Assembly (NCBI GenBank): GCA_037355855.1
Contig: CM074760.1
Coordinates: forward strand, 4,642,501-4,706,500
DNA from: Pseudo-nitzschia pungens
Lineage: Eukaryota; Bacillariophyta; Bacillariophyceae; Bacillariales; Bacillariaceae
Direction of reading: 5' to 3'
DNA length: 64,000 nucleotides
How positions within the stretch are numbered: the first letter of the stretch is position 1; every line of letters starts with the position of its first letter. The position numbers were made by a program, and so were the translations under genes. Below the pieces are notes generated by a model that saw only the letters and a program-made list of their open reading frames with translations, ran no database searches and had not been told where the DNA came from. Below, in pieces: positions 29,618 to 39,700 of the stretch.

Positions 29618-32512
29618 ATGGACAATATATCACCCTTAACACAGGCTAAGAAAGGGAGTATTGATGGCGCAGCCCCGCCCACCACACCAAAAGCACCCAC
29701 CCTACGCTGGGATGCTGCTACCTCACTGTTTCTTGATACAGGTGACTTATCTCCTAGCACCGCTGGGATGTTCGTATCCCTAGCCGCACAGGAACACCAG
29801 AACAACCCAACTTTGTCTTTGACGGAGGCAATTTTGCCAGACTGCGCTCTTCTGATGAAGCGAATCAACACCCCAACTAAAAAAAGCCTGAAGGATGCTG
29901 TTTCCACATCGTATGCTAAGAACCACAGCCAAAAGAAACCTCCACCATACGCATCGGCCAATGGTAAAGGTACCGCACTGCCACAGAAGAAGTTAGACTT
30001 TTCACCAGCTCCTATTTCCAACAAGGCGCCTCACCAACAGAGTAGCAGAAAAGCTATCAATTGGAAGATTGCTAAATCAACGACGTTTCTCACCATGGAT
30101 GCTGCGTTCCAATTCATGTCAAAACGTCATCCAGTTCTCCAGCAACGATCATCAAAGAAGAACGCCAAATATCTACCACCTGGAAAAACATGCGTTTTTC
30201 AGTGTTACACCTCCAAGGGGGTATGGGGTTCCTGTAGAGCCCATGTCGAAGATCACGACAGTGCCCATTTTGCTGTCAAGGTCAACATCGTCAAAACCTG
30301 TAACTGCAAGGAAATAACAACAAGGGGGGTCCCATATAGTGACAGTCCCATCGTTAAAGAGGTTGTGGAAGGACAACCTACATCAATGAAGCCTTGCGCT
30401 TTAGCTGGGGAGGTTCTCAAGGTCCTGGTCCAAAAGGAGAGCAAATCGGTTTCATCCCCAGAGTTGAGGGAGGCTATGCAGGGGAAGCTTTGAGACAAGT
30501 TCAAATATATGCAAAAGAAAGATAGAACAATGGGTGCCTTACCAATCACAGCAGTCATGAACATCAATGACCTTATTCACATCAAACAATCATCACAATT
30601 CACATTACCCGATACGCCCAATACGGAAATCAAGTCGGAACAGGGTCTGAAGGAGTGGGGGACCCGGCTATATGATAAAGGTTTACTGACAGTATCCCCA
30701 CCAGAAGGCAACCTTGACGCACGCAGCCAGGCATTCAACCTCATGACCATCCTTGATGACAAATCGAGCAAACCAACAAAAGATCAAAGCAATGCAGAGA
30801 GGAATCTCCGTCATCATCTGCAAAAATTACAGACAGACAGCAGCAAGGCAGACCCACTAGTATGGGATAAAATTGTCTGTTTCTCATCCCTAACCTTCCT
30901 TTGTAGTATTGTTTGTTGTAAACAGATTGACTACCGAGTGACTGCATCGGTAGATGGATTCCATGGAAGTTGTTCCAACGACTGGCGGGTTCTGACTTTC
31001 GGTGTGTTTTCTATCGGTGTTGATGGTACAAGGTCTTTCAGACCGGTGATTTTCATTCTCTGTCCAAGCGAGACGGAATTATATTTCACTGCTGGGTTAA
31101 TTGTTTTGGTCCGTTATATAAGTGCTCTTTTTGGTATTGATGACTTCAACTTCAAAGGGGGGGTAGTGAGTGACTGCACGGAAGTGTTTGTTACTCCATG
31201 CAAAATTGCATTCCCGTTTACTTTGAATGTCCAATGTGCCCCCCATATCGAGCGTAAATTCTTGATCGGCAAAGGAAACGGGGATTATTCAAAGCATAGT
31301 GTCGATAAAAAATGGTTCCAGTCGTCAGCTGCCACAGACGTCAGAAACCTTTATCATTGTCTTTCCAAACCAATGTTTGACTGTCTAGCCAGACTCACCA
31401 AGGAGTCTTGGTTAGCAAGGGGGGAAAATAAGCTTGTTGATGTTTTTTTCACTTCCTACATTGACAGACAATACTTCAATATCTGGTACATTGACGCTAC
31501 AGGCATCCCAGGATGTATTCCACAGAACCAAGCTAACGAACAGGCCACACTAGAGATCAAGGGAACCTGCAAATTTGAGGGGCTTTGTACAATTGACAAA
31601 AATATAGGGTCAATGTTGAAGCATGAATTTCCAAAAGCGATATACATGATGTCACTCAAGCGAGCAACGGTCACTCATGAAATTCAACAACTGAACAAGA
31701 AAGGAGTTTTCAACAGGCTCGCTACCCATTACAGGCATTTTGCTCGTTATTGCACCGCAATTGACACAAAGATAGACATTCAGGAAAGTGGTGAAAGTGT
31801 TTGGAATCTAAACACCCAAGCATCCCTTGGAAATCTTGTCACTTTGGATAGGATCAGCCAATACGAAGATACCCTGTCCGGAAAAAACGATAAATGCGTC
31901 CACCACGACCAATGAGAGGAATACGTGAATGCTGTTCACATTCTGTGTAAAGTGAGATGTTCCATTCTGGAGGACGGTGAGACCAAGGGTTCGAAGCTGT
32001 ACGAAGGGTCCTGTATTTCCTATTTGAAACAACTCTTTTGTGTACATGCGGCTTACCTTCAATATAAGGACACTGAAGAGATGAAGAGGATGATGACATC
32101 CATTCCCAATACAAAGCCTAGACGTAACAAGCTAAGTTGAGCCGACAATTTCAGCCGAGATTTCATCCGTCTGCTGAATCAAACCGGAACTAATATACAC
32201 ACGGCAACAAATATACTTATCAACGCCAAGTCCAAAGAAACATTTTTCTCAAGGAGCATTCGGAACAATACCTCCATCACAACTCTCACATCTCAGTTTT
32301 TGTTGCGCAAAAGGAACCGATATTTCATAAACAAGCACATCGGTCACGTGAAAGATGCGTTTATGCATTCTTCTGATATATTGGAAATTGCGTCAAAATT
32401 AGCCAATTCTCCAACAGAATGTTCGAATGACAAGAAGTTCATTGAAAATGCTAATCATACTGCAAGACTGTACTCCGTCAGTATTGACACATTGACAAAA
32501 ATCTTGAAGTGA
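29618..32512 (+). pseudogene. MULE (Mutator-like) transposase frame with three in-frame TGA codons
   Basis: One frame of 965 codons interrupted only by TGA at 30491, 31913 and 32138; no frameshift and no TAA or TAG. The N-terminal part has a Cys/His region (GKTCVFQCYTS ... KTCNCKEI). The catalytic core contains TASVDGFHGSC (Asp446), GGVVSDCTEVF (Asp519), CAPHIERKF, the C-x2-H motif that follows the second Asp in MULEs, and QNQANEQATLEIKG (Glu646). Numbers count the TGA codons. SCISYLKQLFCVHAAYL after the second TGA looks like the end of a SWIM zinc finger. MULE enzymes cut and paste Mutator-like elements. Read as a lightly decayed gene. Terminal repeats were not found. Confidence 0.7.
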
Positions 32513-32629
32513 GAGTCCCTATGGTTACTCTGGTACAATTAGTTCTTCCACACATAAAAAACAATTAAGTACATGGTCAATTCAAACTCTGTTACTGATA
32601 CTTGACGCAGTATTGTATTCATTCCCTTA

Positions 32630-33355
32630 CTATCCCTTCCAAGTCTGTGTGGTATACATTCCCCCTTATGATCGATCGATTCCAAGTATGTGTGGTATTC
32701 TTCCCCCCCCCCTACGATCGATTCCAATTATGTGTGGAATATCGATCCCAAGCCAGTGCTGTATTCATTCCCATAACAATCGATTCCAAGTCTGCGTGGT
32801 ATTCACTCCCCCCACATGATCGATTCCAAGTGGGCATGCTAGATCGATTCCAAGTCTGTGTGATATCCATTCCCCCCAACAGCATAACTGTTACATTTGG
32901 TCTTCGTAGGAACGCTTTGCTTGGTAGATCGTATATTCAAAACCATGCTGCTCCTTTGATGAATTCAACCGGTTTGTTCGATTGGTTGTCCCCGGAACAG
33001 CAGTTCTGTATTCATAATATCAAACATAACAACCTCTTGTAGTAAGAGTGTGTCTCGCAACACGGGGGTGTGGTATTCATTCCCCCTTCGATTGATTCCA
33101 AGTCGGTGTAGTATTCATTCCCCCTACGATCAATTCCAAGTCGGTGTAGTATTCATTCCCCCTACGATTGATTCCAAGCCAGTGTGGTATTCATTCCCCC
33201 TACAATCGATTCCAAGCCGGTGTGGTATTCATTCCCCCTACAATCGATTCCAAGCCGGTCTGGTATTCATTCCCCCTACGATCGATTCCAAGCCGGTCTG
33301 GTATTCATTCCCCCTTTGATCGATTCCAAGCCGGTGTGGTATTCATTCCCCCTTC
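32630..33355. repeat. 38-bp minisatellite with degenerate left half
   Basis: From 33074 to 33355 seven regular 38-bp units and a partial eighth, each TATTCATTCCCCCTACGATC plus GATTCCAAGCCGGTGTGG with few changes. The left part (32630-32880) has the same words in diverged or shortened units. A non-repeat block in between (about 32925-33040) is itself duplicated at about 33490-33600. It follows the MULE frame. Confidence 0.9.
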
Positions 33356-33896
33356 CAATAGTCTGCATGGGATCACTTGTCACTTCTCGTTGGTCAGTTA
33401 AGTTGTTGTCTGCAATCCGAATCGTGCTGCTCATCCTGTAATACTGTCTTTCAGACAGCAGAGCTCCTGATTCGTAGATCATATCAATCCGTAGATCGTA
33501 TATTCAAAACCATGCTGCCCTGTAATGGGATCCATCGGTTCGTCATTGGTTGTTCCCGGGACATCAGTTCTGTATTCGTAGTGTTATCAAACATAACAAA
33601 TTCGATGCCACAGTTTAAATACTTTGCTCAGTCTTCGATCAATTCGATTGACGCTCACACCTCGATCGATTCGTTCAATCAATTGTAGCAATTAACGTCA
33701 TCCGTAGAGTGGAGTAACAACTCGTGGAAATAAAGTAACAACTCGTGGCAATCAGCGTCAGCGTCGGCGTCATCGTCATCGGTAAAGTAACAACTTGTGG
33801 CAATCAGCATCAGCGTGATCCGTAGCGGAGTAACTCGTGGCAATTCAATCGGTCGTAGCCATTCAATCGGTTGTAACAATTAGCGTCAAGTGTAGA
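33356..33896. other. Spacer with duplicated blocks and short repeats
   Basis: Contains the second copy of the block starting GTAGATCGTATATTCAAAAC (33494), and reiterations of AACTCGTGGCAATCAGCGTC between 33690 and 33890. No gene was recognised. Confidence 0.5.
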
Positions 33897-34875
33897 GTAA
33901 TAATAATATATGTATTTAAATAACTTTAATCACCAAAGGTGAAACTAAATTACTCAGTCTGTAACCAGACTTTAACGTCGCCTCCATCAGAGAGTCAGGA
34001 CCCCAAGTGGTAGAACGACAAATTTTTTCAAACAAACCTTGAACATCAGACAGGGAAAAAGACAAACAAGTCCCACAAAATAGGGACTTGAGAGAAAGTG
34101 AGATGGGAATGGAGATATTGGGATAAGATCCAGTATCAAAAGGTAAATGACAAGATAATAAGCAGGAACAGAAGACAAGACCAAGGTACAAAGTGTAATC
34201 AACCCTGAGGTCCAGTAAGCCAGGCTCTTAGGAGAGCAGCCTCTCGTTGGTATGGCTGCACTGGTTGGACAGGTGCTGCATACTGCTTCCTGGCAAGGTG
34301 GATGGTTGCAAGCCACTGCCTCTTGGCAGTCAGGGTGTAACCTTGCAGGACTTGGAAAGGGGTTTGTAAAAGGGAGTGTGACTGGGGGAGTGCACCAGCT
34401 GCATCAATGGCCAATTCAGAGGAGATGGAAGCATCAAGAGATTGGTGTTGTTCAGCATCAAGGGTTCCCCCAGGACCATGGAGTCGTTCATTCCAGTAAG
34501 TCCAAAGATCCCAGGAGGTAAGAAAGAACTGATGGATGATAGCTGTAGCCCAGCGTCTGGGAGAGCGCTTGCTTCCAATGTGGGAGTAGTAGTCAGCCTG
34601 GATTTGATACCAGAGAGGAGACCACCTACCAAGGAGCCAGTTGTGTCAACCAATAGTCCTCTGTGCCCTGACAGCAGAAGCAATTGCAAGGGAGTAAGAT
34701 GAGGGATAGATGCTCTGGCCTTTCCAAACCCTGGTGAGAAGATCCACAATGGCAGCAACCAATGATGGATCAGTCTGCTCAGCCTTAAGTCTCGTCTGCA
34801 GTGGACCCTTGAAGGCAGACACACTATGCGTGACAGCCCCAGGGTCCTTGCAGGAGAGCACATGAGAAACCTGGA
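33897..34875 (-). pseudogene. LINE (non-LTR retrotransposon) 3' fragment, 5'-truncated
   Basis: Antisense copy of the 3' third of the LINE seen in sense at 43914-47041. Similarity starts in the Cys/His segment SHVLSCKDPG (34870) and runs through the C-terminal tail to the 3' UTR, which ends in a TAAT/ATT-rich microsatellite. Reading frames are broken by frameshifts. The 3' end is shared by both copies (GGCGACGTTAAAGTCTGGTT and a TAATTTAGTT block), which supports retroposition of 5'-truncated copies. It abuts the old Gypsy element. Confidence 0.7.
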
Positions 34876-35233
34876 TTGATTTGGTGTTCAATTCAGATCC
34901 ACAGTTGATCTCTTGTTGGAGATTTGATTTGTTGTTGTTGGTGCTGCGTTTGCAGGCTTTGCTGAGCGCTCAACAGGAATACTCCATCCTGTAGGTTCCT
35001 TCCCCTCTTTTCCTGGGAGATCTCCTCCATGCGTCATCCCAGACAGCCGGGCTGTGCTGGCATCCAGTTCCATGGGAGCTGGAGGCAAGGTGATTGCCAG
35101 TTTGGTTGAAGTTGGGGGCTTCGTGGGCTTGAGGTCCGGCAAAGGACGTCAGGGGAGCCATACGAGGTCTCCATTGATACTTTGTTCTGTTCGGCCGCCA
35201 TGTTCTGAATGGTATGATTCCATTGCTGCTTTC
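34876..35233 (-). pseudogene. Old Gypsy element: gag end and pol start, left piece
   Basis: Distal piece of an old minus-strand Gypsy element split by the young one. It contains the gag C-terminus (HGGRTEQSINGDLVWLP), the gag TGA at 35151-35149, and in the same frame the pol start (ELDASTARLSGMTHGGDL). The intact element has the same arrangement. The remainder of pol is missing because the sequence switches to LINE at 34875. The last five bases (CTTTC, 35229-35233) are the target duplicated by the young insertion. Confidence 0.75.
35229..35233 (+). repeat. Target-site duplication CTTTC, left copy
   Basis: CTTTC precedes the 5' LTR and is repeated directly after the 3' LTR at 41014-41018. Removing the element and one copy restores the gag frame of the old element, which confirms both boundaries. 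Confidence 0.95.
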
Positions 35234-35556
35234 TGTAACATGCTAGCGTACGCTAGTAGGTTACGACTTGATAATTAACCGAATCCCGCATTGGATAATC
35301 GAATATAATCTTCGGTACCGGATACATTTAATATGTGTCCTAACTATTATGGTCGAGTCCCAGATTAGGATATATGCCTAATCGTGGGAACCGACAATGA
35401 ATCAACATTTATGGCAGAGCATACCAAATGTGGCTATGCTCGCGACCTTGAAATTTTATATGTCTCAATTCTTTGTTCGCATAACAATATCTCGTAAAGT
35501 ATTTAAACATTCACAATTTTACATACTACTCCGAATTTCTACCTTAGAGTGTTACA
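35234..35556 (+). repeat. 5' LTR, 323 bp
   Basis: Starts TGTAACATGCTAGCGTACGC and ends CCTTAGAGTGTTACA, with short inverted ends TGTAACA/TGTTACA. It contains a hairpin around 35362-35385 (GATTAGG...CCTAATC). It acts as promoter in the family; no TATA position is asserted. The short ORF inside it is not a gene. Confidence 0.95.
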
Positions 35557-35569
35557 CAGTAATTACTGT
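35556..35569. promoter_or_regulatory. Palindrome at the primer-binding-site position
   Basis: ACAGTAATTACTGT is a perfect 14-base palindrome that overlaps the last LTR base and occupies the position where minus-strand DNA synthesis is primed. The same palindrome is next to the LTR in the old Gypsy element (42594-42607) and in the gag-only element (61487-61500). A tRNA match could not be assigned by eye. Confidence 0.6.
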
Positions 35570-35674
35570 CCGCTTCACGTAGGAACAGTAGTAGAATTCA
35601 GTACTGAAATCTCAAGACAAATAAACCACCCTTAAACTCAACAAAACAAGCACCTTGTATCCCCGACAAGCAAC

Positions 35675-36718
35675 ATGGCCGGCATCTATAGAGACCCCCC
35701 TATTGCTTACAAGAGCTCTTTCGATCGAACCAAGCCCAAGCTCTTCACCCTATACAATGTCGACGATGATCGAACCGACAGCATGAAAGTCCCCCTGTTT
35801 ACGGAGACAGGAGGCCTGGAAGAGCTGCTCTTTGTGGAGGAGTCTTTTCGAAACGCCGCCAAGCTTCTGAGACTACCAATTGACATCTACCTCACCCACT
35901 TCAGTCGATGCCTCACCACTGATGCACAGAGCAAATGGAATGACATGATCAAGGACCCACTGGATCCAGAGGAATGCCAATACTCGCAAGAAGAAATCGG
36001 TGGATACGACCAAGCGTTCATTGACTTCACCAAGCTCTACTGCAACGCCCGAGATGCCAGAGACATCATGCACACCTATTTAAGGAGCGCAGAATGCCGG
36101 AAGACTCCATCAGTTACATGCAAAGAGCATGCCGACCGGATCCTTATCCTCATGAAATACACCCAGAAACTAGAGGGAAGCAGTGCCCCCCTCTCGAGAG
36201 TAGAAAAACTCACTATTCTATTGCACTCCTTCCCCTCAGCATGGATCGAAAGCTACGTCATCCACAGTGGCATTCAGGAGACCACCACAGTCCAACACAT
36301 TGTGGACCACATGAGCTGTCACGAGCGCCAAGCCAACAAGAAAGGCAACAAGAACAACAGCAAGCAGCAGAAGCGCTCGAACCATTCCAACAACAATAAC
36401 AACTCTCGCAAGCGCAACTCGCAGAACCACAAGGGAAACAACAACAAGAAGAAATCCAACCCTTGCAGGATCCCGGGTCACAACCATGATTGGTCCGAGT
36501 GTCCGAAGAACCGGTTCTCCAAGAACTACAAGGCCCCCGGTAACAACCAAACTGAGTCCTTCCATACTCATACTCAAGCGCTCATGATCCCAGGGAGCAA
36601 TGAGACCTTCCAAGCCCATATCAACGCAGCTCGTGACGCAGCGATTGAAGAATACCATGCCAATCATGGTGGAAGAACAGAAAGGAGCATCGATGGGGAC
36701 CTCATTTGGCTCCCCTGA
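35675..36718 (+). CDS. Gag protein of the intact Gypsy element
   Basis: A 347-aa protein from the ATG at 35675 (MAGIYRDPPIAYKSSFDR). The capsid-like part includes TETGGLEELLFVEESFRNAA and a YLTHFSRCLTTDAQSKW block. The C-terminal part is Lys/Asn-rich (KKGNKNNSKQQKRSNHSNNN) and carries a Cys/His cluster CRIPGHNHDWSEC that may bind zinc and RNA in place of a classical CCHC knuckle. It ends HGGRTERSIDGDLIWLP-TGA. The next codon continues in the same frame into pol. Related gag genes occur at 41014-42487 (decayed) and 60090-61178 (gag-only element), which helps define the start. Confidence 0.9.
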   Translation: MAGIYRDPPIAYKSSFDRTKPKLFTLYNVDDDRTDSMKVPLFTETGGLEELLFVEESFRNAAKLLRLPIDIYLTHFSRCLTTDAQSKWNDMIKDPLDPEECQYSQEEIGGYDQAFIDFTKLYCNARDARDIMHTYLRSAECRKTPSVTCKEHADRILILMKYTQKLEGSSAPLSRVEKLTILLHSFPSAWIESYVIHSGIQETTTVQHIVDHMSCHERQANKKGNKNNSKQQKRSNHSNNNNNSRKRNSQNHKGNNNKKKSNPCRIPGHNHDWSECPKNRFSKNYKAPGNNQTESFHTHTQALMIPGSNETFQAHINAARDAAIEEYHANHGGRTERSIDGDLIWLP

Positions 36719-39700
36719 ATCTCCAATGGCTCCAAGCCTAAGAAGCCCCCGGCTTCACCTAAACCAGCAATCACCTTGCCTCCAGCTCCCCAGGAACTGG
36801 ATGCCAGCACAGCCCTGCTGTCTGGGATGACGCATGGAGGAGATCTCCCGGAGAAAAAGGGGAAGGAACCTACAGGATGGACTATTCCTGTTGAACGCTC
36901 AGCAAAGCCTGCTACGGCAACAACAAAAACAGTTCGATTCTCCGGAACGAACGATATAATGGATACGAATCGCAAACAACCGAATCGATCCAAGGGTACA
37001 GACGCATCATCGATTCATTCAATCGATCAGACAGCAGCAACAAATAGACCACTCTTGTCCCTGGCAAGAAATTGGTCCACCGGTACAGCAAAAAATCTCT
37101 ATTGCAATACCCAAAACTCCAAAGACTACACCAAAGGAGGTGCGCTGGAGCAAAATTATTTAAAGCTGCTGTCGACTGCTGGAAATACAGCAGAACAGGC
37201 ATCGAATAAGAGCAACGTGGCTCCTATTCTTTTAACTACAGTACAGTACATACAAGGCATACCAACGAAATCGAAACCACTACTAGCGCTACTAGATAGT
37301 GGATCCTCCGGAACTCTAATCAACAAAAGAGCACTACCATTCGGAACCCTGCCAATCAGAAGCAAACACCAAGTCCTCACTACTACAGCCAATGGCAGTT
37401 TCGATACTACAGAATATATCATCATGAAGAACGTCAAGGTACAAGAGTTCGGCAACTATACCATCGACAAACAGGAAGCAAGACTCTTCCATTCCCCCAA
37501 CTGCAAATATGACTTGATACTGGGCAGAGACTTCCTCCACCTAGCACAAATCAATCTCCTATTCAAAGAAGGAGCAGTTCAGTGGATGGATAGAACCATT
37601 CCTATGAAAGATACCTCCCTATATCATGACAACCACACCATGCTCATGGAAGAACTAGAAGATGCTGAACTCTTTGCTGATGATCTCTCCTTCGCAAATC
37701 CATACAAGTCCAAGGTGATCCTAGACAGAGCCTACCAAGAAACAGATCCATCGACAGTCGCAAAGCAACAGTCCCACATGTCCACAACAGAGCAGCAGCA
37801 GTTCCAAGCAATACTAAGCAAGTACCCTAACGTCTTCAATGGAGAATTAGGGAAGTATCCACACAAAAAGATCTCTCTAAGACTGAAGCCCGGATCCAAG
37901 CCTATACACAAAAAGCCTTATCCAGTTGCATACAAAAGAGAAGACCTATTCAAAAGGGAACTCCAGAATCTATGTAATGATGGAGTACTCAAACGATGCA
38001 CTGGACCAGCTGAATGGGCATTCCCTACCTTTATTGTCCCAAAGAAAGACAACAGAGTTAGATGGGTATCAGACTTCAGGGAACTAAACGAACTCCTCGA
38101 GAGAAGACCTTATCCCATACCAAGGATACAGGACATCATGAACAAGCGTGGCAAGTATACTACTCACTTTACCAAGATCGATCTATCCATGCAATACTAC
38201 TGCTTTGAACTGGATGACGCAAGCAAGAAGCTCTGTACCATAGTGACGCCTTATGGTTGCTATGAATACCAAAGACTACCGATGGGAGTCAAAGTCTCCC
38301 CAGATGTTGCTCAACAACTAATGGAAGATATTCTACAAGACACTGACTGCACTGTTTATATTGATGATATTGGTATATGGACCAATGGATCCTTTGACCT
38401 CCACATGAAGACCATTGACAAGATCCTGGACCGGCTCAACCAAAATGGACTTAAATGCAACCCACTCAAGTGTGATTGGGCTGTACAAGAGACTGACTTC
38501 CTCGGATATTGGATGACACCTACAGCTGTCAAGCCTTGGAGAAAGAAGATAGAAGCCATCCTGCAAACGGATAGGCCTCGGACCATAACCCAAGTCAAAT
38601 CCTTCCTTGGAGCAGTTGGATATTACAGAGATATGTGGCCTCGCAGATCTCATGTCCTAGCTCCTCTATTTGACATCACTGGAACCCCCAAGCAAAAGAC
38701 TCCTCAAGCAGCTGCTATCAAAGGCAAGCAAAGGAAAGCCCCATCGGCCTTCACTTGGGGACCTGCTCAGGATAAAGCCTTTCAAGAAATGAAAGCAATG
38801 GTAGCAGCTGATGCGCTGAATACCTATCCAGACCTTAACAAGCCCTTTGAACTGTACACTGATGCCTCAGACCTGCAACTAGGCGCTGCCATAATCCAAG
38901 ATGGCAAGCCCATTGCATACTGGTCCAAGAAACTATCTGATGCCCAGAAGAACTACACTACAATGGAGAAAGAACTCCTCGCAATCGTACTCTGCTGCAA
39001 AGAGTACCGAAAAATGCTACTTGGTGGTGTTATCAATGTATACACTGACCATAAGAACCTTACCTTTCGAACCCTATCGGTCCAACGAGTCCTCCGGTGG
39101 AGACTATTCCTAGAAGAATTCGGTGTCAACCTCACTTACGTGGAAGGCAAGAAGAACGTTCTTGCTGATGCCTTCTCCAGACTACCCAGGATGGATCCAC
39201 CTACTGTAGGGAAGAAAGAAGCCCTTGGAAAGGGCACTCTTATTGATTTTTTGAAACTTGAAGTCCCTAAACAAGATGAAGAACTGTTTCTAACAGAGTT
39301 CCCCAATTTGTTTCAACACTTATGCCATGACGCAGACAAAGAACTACAGGCTTGCCTGCTGAACAATGAGTGTCTAATCAACCTACCAAACCAACAAGAC
39401 TTAGAATGCCCGGTGAACTACTCAACCATATATCTTCATCAACAACAAGATCCGACCATCAAGTTCAAGATTCAATCCAAAGCCTTCTTCTACCAAGAAT
39501 TAGAAGGCAATCGAATGTTATGTTATGCGAATCAGTCCAACCCTGATAATTGGAAGATCTATATTCCACCAACACTGATTAATGATACAGTCAAATGGTA
39601 TCACCTCCTGCTGGGTCATTGTGGATCCACCAGGCTATATCAAACTATCTCAGCACGATTCTATGCTGATAACCTGTCCAACTTATGCAAGTCCTATATA

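Noticed and set aside
29618..32512. The three in-frame TGA codons as selenocysteine codons
   Set aside because: No SECIS-like element was seen, and CGA-to-TGA transitions are demonstrated in neighbouring repeats; deamination is simpler.
33074..33355. 38-bp repeats of CRISPR-like length
   Set aside because: They are tandem with no unique spacers and no cas genes; a minisatellite.
35397..35582. 61-aa ORF starting in the 5' LTR, repeated at 40854
   Set aside because: It lies inside the LTR and appears twice because the LTR is duplicated.
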